A program made the translations under genes and the position numbers. A stretch of DNA of 24,728 bases from an uncultured Fretibacterium sp. (GTDB taxonomy: Bacteria > Synergistota > Synergistia > Synergistales > Aminobacteriaceae), in contig CALCEM010000079.1 of NCBI GenBank assembly GCA_937900285.1, forward strand, positions 1 through 24,728. The letters run 5' to 3'. Below, one piece after another: positions 16,081 to 24,675 of the stretch. The stretch's first letter is position 1. Each line of letters begins with the position of its first letter. The notes beneath the pieces are model-generated. The model did not search any database, was not told where the DNA came from, and saw only the letters and a list, made by a program, of their open reading frames with translations.

Positions 16081-16147
16081 GATTAAATTAAATTCACCTC
16101 GTGTAAAATTATATATCACTAAAAAATTTTAATTGGAGTTGATAATA

Positions 16148-17086
16148 TTGCTCGCCATAAAAGGTTTTATTAAAAAGTTTGCCCCATTAAGTTTACAGAT
16201 GACATATAAGAAAATAAAAATATTATTTTGTTCAGCATTTGAATATATTTTTTCAGAACCAAAAAATTTTAAATATGATCTCGCAATTGTCGCAATTATA
16301 AAAAATGAAGGCCGTTATATTGATGAATGGATTAAATATCATCTTTTGGTTGGGGTGCAGCATTTTTATTTGTATAACAACGAAAGTGAGGATAATATTC
16401 AGGAAATTTTAAAAGACTATATTAAAAGGGGAATTGTAGATTTAATTTATTTTCCTGGAAAGGCTCAACAGATTCCGGCGTATCAAAATGCTTTAAAAAA
16501 ATATCGTAACGAGTGCAAATATATGGCAGTGGTTGATGCTGATGAATTTATACGCCCGATCGATCACAATAAAAATATTCTTGATGTCATAGAAGAAATA
16601 TTTAAACTTGCAAAAAATAATAAACGTGTTGCAGGAGTTTATATAGCCTGGAAAATGTTCGGTTCGTCAGGACACGTGAAAATGCCGGAAGGTGGTGGGG
16701 TATTAAATAATTTTTTACATTGTGAAGAGACAGGATCAAATCCTCACAGAATGGGTAAAGTAATTATAAATCCCCGCAAAACATTTTATTTTTTAAATCC
16801 TCACTTCCAAATATTAGGCTGGGGAAATATTTTTTATATGCTGAATGAAAACGGCGAAAAAATTTTAAGCTGTGATGTTAAATTAACTCTGAAAAAAATC
16901 TGTATACATCATTATTTCACGAAATCGAAAACCGAATTTTTAATTAAACGCAACAGAGGTAGAGCCGATTTATTAAAATCGAGGCCGTTAAAAGATTTTG
17001 ATATATTTAATTTTAATGATGTTTATGATGATTCAATGTTATATTACGCTGATAAGCTAGAGAATATAAAAACTTACGGAAAATGA
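16148..17086 (+). CDS. GT92-like (DUF23-type) glycosyltransferase
   Basis: The core IVAIIKNEGRYIDEWIKYHL, then HFYLYNNESEDN and VVDADEFI with the DxD metal motif, matches bacterial members of the GT92/DUF23 group, which transfer sugars to surface glycans. IHHYFTKSKTEF near residue 265 is the usual late His motif. There is no signal peptide or clear membrane span. The frame is open from a TTG at 16133, but GGAG at 16135-16138 lies nine bases before a second in-frame TTG at 16148, which I take as the start (312 residues). It is divergent from ugd. The donor and acceptor are unknown. A poorly conserved 237-base gap follows. Confidence 0.78.
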   Translation: MLAIKGFIKKFAPLSLQMTYKKIKILFCSAFEYIFSEPKNFKYDLAIVAIIKNEGRYIDEWIKYHLLVGVQHFYLYNNESEDNIQEILKDYIKRGIVDLIYFPGKAQQIPAYQNALKKYRNECKYMAVVDADEFIRPIDHNKNILDVIEEIFKLAKNNKRVAGVYIAWKMFGSSGHVKMPEGGGVLNNFLHCEETGSNPHRMGKVIINPRKTFYFLNPHFQILGWGNIFYMLNENGEKILSCDVKLTLKKICIHHYFTKSKTEFLIKRNRGRADLLKSRPLKDFDIFNFNDVYDDSMLYYADKLENIKTYGK

Positions 17087-17323
17087 TTCGATTAAGAATT
17101 TTAAGAGCGTTAAGGTGTGTCGATGAAGTAGCATTAATTGAAGCAGAAATTACGAATAAAAGTTTTTTAACTTGTTAAAGATCCCTTAAAAATTTATAAT
17201 TCAAAAAAATATGCTTTGCTAATAATGAGATAATATGTTTATTTGTTACTTATTATGAGAGTTTCAATATATAGAATTTTCGTTGAATTTTAATTTTTAT
17301 TAGCCAGAAAGGATCTTAAAATT
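17087..17323. other. Intergenic region before rny
   Basis: These 237 bases hold no convincing gene. An ATG overlapping the preceding stop (ATGA, 17083) opens a 31-codon frame ending at 17178 that I cannot match to anything. The rest is AT-rich and must contain the rny promoter; I see no confident -35/-10 pair. AAAGGA at 17308-17313 is the rny ribosome site. Confidence 0.5.
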
Positions 17324-18853
17324 ATGATTTTCGCAATATCTTTTATTATGTTAATGGCCGGAGCTGTTTTCGGCTATTTTATTATGCGCACGATGGATAA
17401 TTCCAGAATCGACGGGACAAGAAATCAAATCGCCGTCATGTTAAAAAAATCCGAAGAGGATTCCGAAAATTTACGCCAGAAAAAATTATCTGAAGCTCGC
17501 AACGAAATAAATAAATTAAAGCAGGAAGCTCACAAAGATATTAAAGAACGTAAAACCGAAATTCAAAGGACAGAACGCAAACTCGAACAAAAAGAATCCA
17601 ATTTAGACAAAAAAATTGACCGGCTCTCCAAAAAAGAAGACGAATTACGCGCTAAACATGAAGACGCAGACAAAAGACGCTTAGACCTCGAAGAAGTTAT
17701 TAAACAGCAGGAAATGAAATTAGAAGAGATCGCAGAAATGACTCACGATCAAGCCCAAGAAATTTTATTGAAACGCACTGAAGAAAATTCAAAAAGAATA
17801 TTGGGACTAAGATTAAAAGAGCTTGAGGAAAATGCTCACCGTGAAGCTGACAGAAAAGCCAGAGATATTATTTTAAGTGCGATCCAGCGTTGTGCGGTCG
17901 AGAGTGCCGGAGAAAGTACGGTGAGTGTCGTTCAATTGCCGTCCGAAGAAATGAAGGGCAGAATTATAGGACGCGAAGGCAGAAATATTCGAACATTCGA
18001 AAATTTAACGGGCGTTGATTTAATTATTGATGATACTCCGGAAGCAGTGACTTTAAGCAGCTTCGATCCAGTCCGCAGAGAAATAGCAAGGCGCGCAATG
18101 GAAAAATTAGTAACTGATGGCAGAATACATCCGGCCAGAATTGAGGATTTAATTGCAAAAGCATCGCGCGACATAGACGAAGAAATGATCGCAGAAGGTG
18201 AAAACGCAATTTTTGAAATGGGCATCAAAGAAATGCACCCGGAATTAATTCGCACAATTGGTCAGTTAAAATTTCGATTTAGCTACGGGCAAAATGCTTT
18301 ATATCATAGTTTGGAAGTTGCGCAAATGTCCGGGTTTATTGCTGCAGAGCTGGGACTTGATGAAGAACTTGCGAGGCGTGCAGGATTATTACACGATATA
18401 GGCAAAGCAGTAGATCATAAAATTGAAGGCCCTCACGCTCAAATCGGAGCAGATTTAGCAAAACGTTACGGAGAAAGCCCGGAAATTGTAAGCTGTATAG
18501 CTTCGCACCATGATAATTTAGAAATTAACTCACCATATGAAGTAATTGTTTCAGTTGCTGATGCCTTGAGCGCATCACGTCCAGGTGCAAGACGCGAAAG
18601 TGTAGACGCATATATAAAACGTCTCGAACAGTTAGAAGAAATATCAAAATCATTTGAAAATGTTACAAACGCTTATGCTATTCAGGCCGGCAGAGAAGTC
18701 CGCGTGATGATTTCAGCAAATAAAACTGATGATGGTTCAGCGCATAAAATTGCTTTCGATATAGCCCGAAAAATTGAAGCAGAAATGAAATATCCGGGAC
18801 AAATTAAAGTAAATGTTTACCGCGAAACAAAAGCGACAGAGGTTGCAAAATAG
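17324..18853 (+). CDS. rny: Ribonuclease Y
   Basis: This is the membrane-bound endoribonuclease that starts mRNA decay in many bacteria lacking RNase E. The 509 residues show an N-terminal membrane helix (1-20), a long charged coiled coil (about 35-185), a KH domain at about 205-265 (MKGRIIGREGRNIRTFE) and an HD domain with LLHDIGKAVDH (His357-Asp358) and CIASHHDN. The C-terminal AGREVRVMISA and KYPGQIKVNVYRE are typical. Length and order are normal. GGA at 17311-17313 lies ten bases before the ATG. ymdB follows three bases after the stop, a linkage also seen in Bacillus and relatives. Confidence 0.97.
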   Translation: MIFAISFIMLMAGAVFGYFIMRTMDNSRIDGTRNQIAVMLKKSEEDSENLRQKKLSEARNEINKLKQEAHKDIKERKTEIQRTERKLEQKESNLDKKIDRLSKKEDELRAKHEDADKRRLDLEEVIKQQEMKLEEIAEMTHDQAQEILLKRTEENSKRILGLRLKELEENAHREADRKARDIILSAIQRCAVESAGESTVSVVQLPSEEMKGRIIGREGRNIRTFENLTGVDLIIDDTPEAVTLSSFDPVRREIARRAMEKLVTDGRIHPARIEDLIAKASRDIDEEMIAEGENAIFEMGIKEMHPELIRTIGQLKFRFSYGQNALYHSLEVAQMSGFIAAELGLDEELARRAGLLHDIGKAVDHKIEGPHAQIGADLAKRYGESPEIVSCIASHHDNLEINSPYEVIVSVADALSASRPGARRESVDAYIKRLEQLEEISKSFENVTNAYAIQAGREVRVMISANKTDDGSAHKIAFDIARKIEAEMKYPGQIKVNVYRETKATEVAK

Positions 18854-18856
18854 GAC

Positions 18857-19654
18857 ATGAAAATATTATTTTCTGGTGATGTGGCTTGGGAAACTGGTCG
18901 ACGCGCTTTAACTTATGCATTGCCGATTTTAAAAGCTGAGTACGGCGGATTTGATTTTATAGTAATTAATTGCGAGAATGCAGCGCACGGAAAAGGTTTA
19001 ACGCCAAAAGTTTACGAGGAATTAAAAAATTTAGGTGTTGACGCTATGACATCAGGTAATCATATTTGGGATAAATCTGCAATATTTGACTTATTAAACG
19101 ATCGTGGCGCAAATATTTTCAGACCAGCAAATTATAATGCTCGTTGTCCCGGTCGCGGCTTCGGAATAATTGAGAAGGACGGCAAAAGATTAGGAATTTT
19201 AAACCTCGAAGGTCAAGTATTTATGCCCCCGATTGATTCGCCGTTCATGTGCGCAGATAAAATTTTGAAGGAGATAAGAGCTGACGAAAAAAATAAAAAT
19301 TTGCCCATCATCGTAGATTTTCACGCGGAAGCTACATCCGAAAAATTAGCAATGGGGTATTATCTTGACGGAAGAGTGAGCGCAGTTCTTGGAACTCACA
19401 CGCATATACAGACGGCAGATGAAAGAGTTTTTCCGAAGGGAACGGCTTTTATATGTGATGTCGGAATGACTGGCGGACAATCTGGAATTTTAGGAGTAAG
19501 CACGGAAAGCGCGATACCAAAATTTTTAACGGGGATGCCCTCAAAATTTGAACCGTGCGAAATTTCACCAGCATTCAGAGGCGTATTAATTTGGATTGAT
19601 GATAATACCGGATTTGCAAAAGATATAATAAGAGTTCAACGGGATATTTGTTAA
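18857..19654 (+). CDS. ymdB: YmdB-type metallophosphoesterase (cyclic nucleotide phosphodiesterase family)
   Basis: Bacillus YmdB hydrolyses 2',3'-cyclic nucleotides and affects biofilm and motility decisions. This 265-residue protein is full length and keeps the dinuclear metal ligands: Asp8 (FSGDVAW), Glu40 (NCENA), Asn68-His69 (TSGNHIWD), His156 (VDFHAEATSEK), His181 and His183 (GTHTHIQTAD). It is cytoplasmic with no signal peptide. It follows rny by three bases. Since RNase Y and other RNases generate cyclic-phosphate or nucleotide products, the pairing suggests shared RNA turnover, but that link is inferred from context. Confidence 0.93.
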   Translation: MKILFSGDVAWETGRRALTYALPILKAEYGGFDFIVINCENAAHGKGLTPKVYEELKNLGVDAMTSGNHIWDKSAIFDLLNDRGANIFRPANYNARCPGRGFGIIEKDGKRLGILNLEGQVFMPPIDSPFMCADKILKEIRADEKNKNLPIIVDFHAEATSEKLAMGYYLDGRVSAVLGTHTHIQTADERVFPKGTAFICDVGMTGGQSGILGVSTESAIPKFLTGMPSKFEPCEISPAFRGVLIWIDDNTGFAKDIIRVQRDIC

Positions 19655-19658
19655 AAAA

Positions 19659-19687
19659 TTGTTTAAAATATTTACGCAGATTATAAA
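19659..19687 (+). promoter_or_regulatory. Promoter of the GntP-type permease
   Basis: TTGTTT (19659-19664), a 17-base spacer and TATAAA (19682-19687), about 43 bases before the ATG and just after the ymdB stop. The good spacing supports a separate transcript for the permease. Confidence 0.5.
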
Positions 19688-19730
19688 TTTTAAGTTTCAA
19701 ATTATCCAGAAAGGAGAAAAATTTTAAATT

Positions 19731-21086
19731 ATGGTACAAGGTTCTGCGCTCGTTGCTATTTTGGTAGCAGCAATAATTTTAATGGTCGTAATGATCTCGT
19801 TTTTTAAATTTCACCCGTTTATTTCGTTATTTGCAGTAGCTTTATTAATGGGTTTAGCGGTCGGAATGACTCCGGCAAAAGTTCTCGACACAATTTTAAA
19901 CGGTTTTGGTTCAACATGTCGGGGCATTGGGGTTGTAATTTTACTCGGCACGATTATAGGGGCAATGCTCGAAAAATCCGGAGCAGCTTTCACGATGGCT
20001 GATTCAGTTTTAAAAGTTGTTGGCGAAAAACGTCCGGGACTTGCAATGAGTTTAATAGGCTGGATCGTTTCAATTCCTGTGTTTTGTGATTCAGGGTTCG
20101 TAATTTTATCATCGTTAAATAAATCTTTAGCCCGGCGTTCCGGTGTAAGTTTAACGACGATGGCGATCGCATTATCTACAGGACTTTACGCGACGCATAC
20201 CCTAGTGCCTCCAACTCCCGGACCGATCGCAGCAGCTAATGAACTCGGTGCGGATTTGGGACTTGTAATAATGTGGGGCATCGCTGTTTCAATTCCTGCT
20301 GTATTAGCCGGATATATTTACGCGTTGATAGTCGGGCCAAAATTAAAAGTTGAAATGGAAGAGGCAGAAGATTACGAAACTTTAAAAGCTAAATTCGGAA
20401 AATTGCCATCAGCGTTTAAATCTTTTGCTCCGATTTTGATCCCGTTAATTTTGATTGCGTTAAATTCTTTTGTAAGTTATCCAACAATTTTGGAAAAGAT
20501 CGGCGGAAAGGAAACGGCATTATTTACAATTTCGAATTTTATCGGGAATCCTGTAATAGCACTTTCAATCGGTGTAATTTTATGTTTCTTTTTGGCACCG
20601 TTCACGCAGGAAGTTACAAATAATTGGATCGGTTCAGGCGTAAAAGAAGGCGCAAATATAATAATGATTACCGCAGCTGGTGGAGCATTAGGCGCAATAA
20701 TTTCGGCCAGCGGAGTGGGAAATTTTATCGGTGAATCTCTTTCAAAATATAATTTCGGAATATTTCTGCCGTTTATAATTGCTGCTGCTTTAAAGACTGC
20801 TCAAGGTTCATCAACTGTAGCTATAGTCACGACAGCTCAAATAATAGCGCCGATGTTAAGTTCGTTGGGTTTAGCAAATTCTCCGATGGGTTCAGTTTTA
20901 GCAACGTTAGCAATTGGAGCAGGTGCGATGGTTGTTTCACATGCTAATGATTCATATTTCTGGGTAGTAGCGCAATTTTCTGACATGGATTTAAACACGG
21001 CTTATAAATCTCATACGGTGGCGACGCTTATTGAAGGTGTTGCGGCGGTGTTAGTTGTATATTTAATTTCGTTGTACATGTTATAA
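19731..21086 (+). CDS. GntP-family permease (gluconate/organic acid:H+ symporter)
   Basis: The 451-residue product has about 12-13 hydrophobic spans and the GntP landmarks SIPVFCDSGFVIL and LVPPTPGPIAAANELGADLG. Later it has AALKTAQGSSTVAIVTTA and ANDSYFWVVAQFSDM. Family members import gluconate, ketogluconate, glycerate or related hydroxy acids. The substrate here is unknown, and no kinase or dehydrogenase for such a sugar acid is adjacent. Its own promoter and a strong terminator make it a single-gene unit. GGAG is 14 bases before the ATG. Confidence 0.93.
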   Translation: MVQGSALVAILVAAIILMVVMISFFKFHPFISLFAVALLMGLAVGMTPAKVLDTILNGFGSTCRGIGVVILLGTIIGAMLEKSGAAFTMADSVLKVVGEKRPGLAMSLIGWIVSIPVFCDSGFVILSSLNKSLARRSGVSLTTMAIALSTGLYATHTLVPPTPGPIAAANELGADLGLVIMWGIAVSIPAVLAGYIYALIVGPKLKVEMEEAEDYETLKAKFGKLPSAFKSFAPILIPLILIALNSFVSYPTILEKIGGKETALFTISNFIGNPVIALSIGVILCFFLAPFTQEVTNNWIGSGVKEGANIIMITAAGGALGAIISASGVGNFIGESLSKYNFGIFLPFIIAAALKTAQGSSTVAIVTTAQIIAPMLSSLGLANSPMGSVLATLAIGAGAMVVSHANDSYFWVVAQFSDMDLNTAYKSHTVATLIEGVAAVLVVYLISLYML

Positions 21087-21126
21087 AATTAATTCTGAGA
21101 AATTTCGAAATTTCATTTTTTATTTT

Positions 21127-21164
21127 TACTCTCTCCTTTACTTAAGGGGGGAGTAATTTTTTTT
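21127..21164 (+). terminator. Rho-independent terminator after the GntP-type permease
   Basis: TACTCTCTCC (21127-21136) pairs with GGGGGGAGTA (21146-21155), ten pairs with two G-U, around a nine-base loop. A run of T follows on the plus strand. The permease stop is 41 bases upstream. Confidence 0.88.
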
Positions 21165-21236
21165 ATGTTTAATGAATAAAATAATATAATAAAAACCAGA
21201 AAATTTTTTAACGGAGGCGCAGTTTTATTTTTTATC

Positions 21237-22616
21237 ATGAACGTAAATTTTAATATTTTTCGCGAGTATGATATTCGTGGCAATGCTGACGAAGATTTAA
21301 CGGATGAAATTGTGTATTTAATCGGCAGAGCTTACGGGACTTGGCTCATAAATCATAACGGCTCAAAAAAAATTACTGTAGGCGGAGATGCCAGGCTCTC
21401 AACTGAACGAATCAGAACAGCAATAATAAAAGGCTTAACTTCAACCGGCTTAAACGTAATAAATGTTGGTCTCGTCACTACTCCAATGTTATACTGGACG
21501 CTGAAATATTTTGATTTAACCGGCGGAGTAATGGTAACTGGAAGCCATAATCCTCCAGAAATGAACGGTTTAAAATTATGTTTCGATAAGGGCACGTTAT
21601 ACGGCGAACAAATTCAGGAAATTAAAAATTTAATCGAAGCAGGAAATTTTATACAGGGCGCAGGGCATTCAAGTAAAGTTAATATCGATGACGAATATTT
21701 AAAAATGTTGAAGTCAAAATTTAAGCCGTTCAACAAAAAATTTAAAGTCGTCTGCGATTCTGGAAACGGTGCAGCAGGTTTAACGGCAAAAAAATATTTT
21801 GAATCTTTAGGCTGTGAATGCGTTTCACTTTACGAAAAACCAGACGGAAATTTTCCAAACCATCACCCCGACCCGCAAAAACGCGAAAATTTACAGGACT
21901 TAATAAAATTCGTGAAATCTGAAAAAGCTGATGTCGGTTTTGCATTTGATGGAGATGCTGACAGGTTGGGGGTCGTTGATAATTTAGGCAATGTAATTTT
22001 TGGAGATCGCTTAATGACTTTATACTGGCGCGAAATTTTAAAAGCACATCCCGGCGCTTTAGTATTAGTTGAACCAAAATGCAGCATGGTTTTACCAGAA
22101 GAGGCCGAAAAATTAGGCGGAAAAGTTTTATATTGGAAGTCCGGCCACTCCGTAATAAAAGCAAAAATGCGCGAGACCGGAGCATTATTCGCCGGTGAAT
22201 ATTCCGGGCATATGTTTTTTGCTGATGAATTTTTTGGGCACGATGATGCATTTTATTCAGCCGGAAGAGTTTTGCGTATAATGTCAAATGAAAATAAATC
22301 TCTCTCGGAATTAATGAGCGATATTGAAATTTATCCTTCAACTGAAGAAATTAGAGTGCCGTGCGATGACACAATTAAATTTAAAGTAGTCGAGAATATA
22401 AAAAATAAAGCTCTCGAAAATTATAAATGTTCAACCATTGACGGCGTAAGAATTTTATATCCCGAAGGCTGGGGCTTAATTCGCGCTTCAAATACTCAAC
22501 CAGTTATAACAGTCAGGTGCGAAGGTAAAAATAAAATTGCTCTTGAAAATATTATGCAGGATGTAAAGTCCAGAATTTTAGCGGAAAATTTACCGGATTT
22601 TAAATGGACGTTCTAA
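21237..22616 (+). CDS. Phosphomannomutase/phosphoglucomutase (alpha-D-phosphohexomutase)
   Basis: It interconverts hexose 6- and 1-phosphates, feeding nucleotide-sugar synthesis; with ugd it would supply UDP-glucuronate precursors. The 459 residues contain FREYDIRG at the start, the phosphorylated Ser103 (VTGSHNPPEMNG), the magnesium loop Asp238/Asp240/Asp242 (FAFDGDADRLGVVD), the sugar loop GEYSGHMFF, and the phosphate loop GLIRASNTQPVITVRCEG. This is the ManB/AlgC subgroup. The gene starts at the ATG at 21237, with GGAGG at 21213-21217, an unusual 19 bases away. TATAAT at 21185-21190 could be its -10 box. trmB overlaps its end by 13 bases. Confidence 0.95.
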   Translation: MNVNFNIFREYDIRGNADEDLTDEIVYLIGRAYGTWLINHNGSKKITVGGDARLSTERIRTAIIKGLTSTGLNVINVGLVTTPMLYWTLKYFDLTGGVMVTGSHNPPEMNGLKLCFDKGTLYGEQIQEIKNLIEAGNFIQGAGHSSKVNIDDEYLKMLKSKFKPFNKKFKVVCDSGNGAAGLTAKKYFESLGCECVSLYEKPDGNFPNHHPDPQKRENLQDLIKFVKSEKADVGFAFDGDADRLGVVDNLGNVIFGDRLMTLYWREILKAHPGALVLVEPKCSMVLPEEAEKLGGKVLYWKSGHSVIKAKMRETGALFAGEYSGHMFFADEFFGHDDAFYSAGRVLRIMSNENKSLSELMSDIEIYPSTEEIRVPCDDTIKFKVVENIKNKALENYKCSTIDGVRILYPEGWGLIRASNTQPVITVRCEGKNKIALENIMQDVKSRILAENLPDFKWTF

Positions 22617-23269
22617 ATTTTAAAAATATTATTAATTTCGGGTGCGATTTAAATTTTAATTTGCCGTTCAAAGTTGAAAATAATTCGGTGCTTGAAATCG
22701 GTTTTGGAAACGGAGAATTTACGGTTAAATATGCCAGATCCCACCCTGAAATATTTTTATATGCCGTCGAAATTTCCAAAGCTTGCGTAATTCGTTGTGT
22801 TAAGCGTGCTAAAGATTTAAGCAATTTAAAAATTATTCGGACTGATGCCCGGTACATGTTAAAAGAATTATTCCCGGACGAATCTTTAAATAAAATTATT
22901 ATGAATTTCCCGTGTCCATGGCCAGGCAATAAACATGCTCACAGAAGAGTAACGGCTAAAGATTTCGCGGACGGTTTAGCGAGCGTCTTAAAAATTAATT
23001 CTGAATTTCAATTTACCAGCGATGATGAAAATTACTCAAATGAAGTCTGGAAGATTTTGGGCGCTCATGAAGCATTAAACCCGGAAAAATTTGAGATTAA
23101 TTCCGAAATAGCATATTTAACAAAGTACGGGCGCAAATGGCTTAACGAAGGAAAAAATATTTATTCGTTGACGTTCAGGAAGATTAAAAAATTTTCGGTT
23201 GAGAGGCAAATAATTAATAATTCACAAATCAAAATTAATAAAATTAATTTTTTTTATAAAAAACAATAA
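22604..23269 (+). CDS. trmB: tRNA (guanine-N7)-methyltransferase, probably truncated or with a foreign tail
   Basis: It forms m7G46 in tRNA variable loops. The AdoMet motif is VLEIGFGNGEFT (29-40), with AVEISKACVIRC next and the signature NFPCPWPGNKHAHRR at 101-115, then SDDENYSNE and a family-like TKYGRKWLNEGKNIYSLTF. In most TrmB proteins the signature is (S/P)DPWPK-x-RH: the Asp, important in E. coli, is Cys104 here. After Lys-Ile-Lys-Lys-Phe-Ser-Val-Glu-Arg (about 23208) the rest is Asn/Lys/Ile low-complexity, like the neighbouring eukaryote-type DNA. The last 20 or so residues are probably junction sequence, and the true tail may be missing. It overlaps the phosphohexomutase by 13 bases. 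Confidence 0.85.
   Translation: MDVLNFKNIINFGCDLNFNLPFKVENNSVLEIGFGNGEFTVKYARSHPEIFLYAVEISKACVIRCVKRAKDLSNLKIIRTDARYMLKELFPDESLNKIIMNFPCPWPGNKHAHRRVTAKDFADGLASVLKINSEFQFTSDDENYSNEVWKILGAHEALNPEKFEINSEIAYLTKYGRKWLNEGKNIYSLTFRKIKKFSVERQIINNSQIKINKINFFYKKQ
23205..23235. other. Right junction between bacterial and eukaryote-like DNA
   Basis: Around 23209-23220 the mixed-base coding sequence of trmB gives way to almost pure A and T, which continues through the non-coding stretch to the MORN gene. No insertion-sequence end, target duplication or att-like repeat shared with the left junction is visible. The exact breakpoint cannot be fixed without the intact parental sequences. Confidence 0.55.
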
Positions 23270-23353
23270 TTATAATTATCTATAAAATTATAATTGTATA
23301 AAAAAACAAATATAAAAAAATATATTTCAAAAATATATAATATAAACTTCCAC

Positions 23354-24511
23354 CTAAAAATTAGTTTTTAGAGAACGTCTAATAAGAGCTTTTCCTTTTT
23401 TGCCAATAAACTTTCCTTCGAAATTATAAATAAGTTCTGTTCCAACTTTTTCCCCATTTAAATATTCACCTTCATAGACTAATCTATTAATATGATCATA
23501 TTCTCTTCCTTTTCCATTTCTTTTCCCTTTAAGATATTTACCTTTAAATATTAACTGAAAATCATATGAATATTCTCTAACATTTCCATTACCATCTTTT
23601 AATTCATATATTACATTTCCATTAATATCATATCCTTTTCCGTCACATTTTTTATCAAATAAATAATCACCTTCATATTCCACATTACCATTACTATAAA
23701 AATTTTTACCTTTTCTCTTTTTATCTTCTATATATTCACCTTCAAAATTTTTTTTTCCATTATTACTATATTCTATACCTTTTCCATTCTTAACACCATT
23801 TGAATAATTTCCTTTAAATTTTATAATACCGTTATTATTATATTCTTTTCCTATTCCATTCTTAAGTCCATTTAAATATTGTCCATCAAATACTAATATT
23901 TTTCTTCCCATAGAATCCAAAATATACTCTTTTCCTTTTCCATTCTTAAGACCATTTAAATAATCTCCTTCGAATATTATACCAGTATAATTATATTCAT
24001 ATCCGTATCCATTCTTTAATCTATTTTTATATTCTCCTTCAAATATTAATAGACTTTGACCATTATACCATCTTTTATATTCTTTTCCTACTCCATTCTT
24101 TAATTCATTCACATATGTTCCTTCAAATACTAATTCTTTTATACTTCTATTTCTTTGATTTGTTTCTATCCAACGATATTCTCTTCCAAAGCCATTCCTT
24201 TTCCCATCAAAATATTCCCCTTCATATATTATTCTTATTTTAGAATCATATTCTATTCCTTTTCCATTTCTTTTACCATTTAAATAATTACCTTCAAATA
24301 TTAATGAATTATTTTGATAATTATATTCTTTACCTTTTCCATTTATTTCCCCTTTGAAAAATTTTCCGCCGTATCTTATATAATCTATAATATTTATACC
24401 GAAAATATTTTGCCATTTTTTATTGTATATAAATAATCTTAATTTTTTTTCTGTATCCAAAAATGGAATAACTTTCTTTAATATATTTTTGCTTCTTATT
24501 TTTTCTAACAT
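23354..24511 (-). CDS. MORN-repeat protein, protist or giant-virus type
   Basis: The 385-residue product has about 12 MORN-type repeats from residue 48 to near the end, most as Phe/Tyr-Glu-Gly-x-Tyr-x-Asn-Gly-x-x-Asn-Gly-x-Gly-x-Glu-Tyr (for example FEGEYKNRLKNGYGYEY). MORN arrays act as membrane or protein adaptors. The N-terminus (LEKIRSKNILKKVIPFLD and on to NKKWQNIFG) resembles, from memory, a short helical leader on MORN and leucine-rich proteins of protists and giant viruses. Repeats nine and ten are worn. There is no signal peptide, intron or bacterial ribosome site. The stop is TAG at 23354-23356, consistent with the standard code. Codon use is A/T-saturated, unlike the bacterial genes. 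Function unknown. Confidence 0.85.
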   Translation of the reverse strand: MLEKIRSKNILKKVIPFLDTEKKLRLFIYNKKWQNIFGINIIDYIRYGGKFFKGEINGKGKEYNYQNNSLIFEGNYLNGKRNGKGIEYDSKIRIIYEGEYFDGKRNGFGREYRWIETNQRNRSIKELVFEGTYVNELKNGVGKEYKRWYNGQSLLIFEGEYKNRLKNGYGYEYNYTGIIFEGDYLNGLKNGKGKEYILDSMGRKILVFDGQYLNGLKNGIGKEYNNNGIIKFKGNYSNGVKNGKGIEYSNNGKKNFEGEYIEDKKRKGKNFYSNGNVEYEGDYLFDKKCDGKGYDINGNVIYELKDGNGNVREYSYDFQLIFKGKYLKGKRNGKGREYDHINRLVYEGEYLNGEKVGTELIYNFEGKFIGKKGKALIRRSLKTNF

Positions 24512-24675
24512 CTTTTTATTATGATATTATTTATTTGAACATTTTTAAATATAAAAATTTTATTATTTTTTTCGGATAATTTTTTTATAATATTATAATA
24601 TATTAATAAGAAATATATTTTAATATTAATGATATTAAATATATTAATTAAATAATATTAAAAAATATATTATAT

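Larger units (their letters stand above)
471..23215. other. Bacterial segment, probably Synergistota
   Basis: All genes here are of bacterial families, tightly spaced, with Shine-Dalgarno motifs, overlapping coding ends and stem-loop plus U-tract terminators. One product ends in a Synergist-CTERM-like sorting signal, the best phylum marker in the window. Third codon positions are strongly A/T biased. Both boundary genes (licD on the left, probably trmB on the right) look cut. Boundaries are approximate, to about 20 bases on the left and a few tens on the right. Confidence 0.75.

Noticed and set aside
16119..16119. Longer ugd product starting 13 codons upstream
   Set aside because: The extension is not family-like, and MKIVVIGTGYVG at 16080 is the usual N-terminus with a Shine-Dalgarno before it.
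16133..16135. TTG at 16133 as start of the GT92-like gene
   Set aside because: It overlaps the ribosome-binding GGAG itself; the in-frame TTG at 16148 has proper spacing.
17083..17178. 31-codon open frame overlapping the GT92-like stop
   Set aside because: Too short, no recognisable domain, and only an accidental ATGA overlap supports it.
21742..22341. 199-codon open frame antisense to the phosphohexomutase
   Set aside because: It is a Leu/Arg/His-rich shadow of a clear gene, with no ribosome site or known motif.
23354..24511. MORN gene as part of the bacterial genome
   Set aside because: Bacteria do have MORN proteins, but base composition, lack of a ribosome site, the protist/virus-like N-terminus and the adjoining telomere array separate it from the bacterial block.
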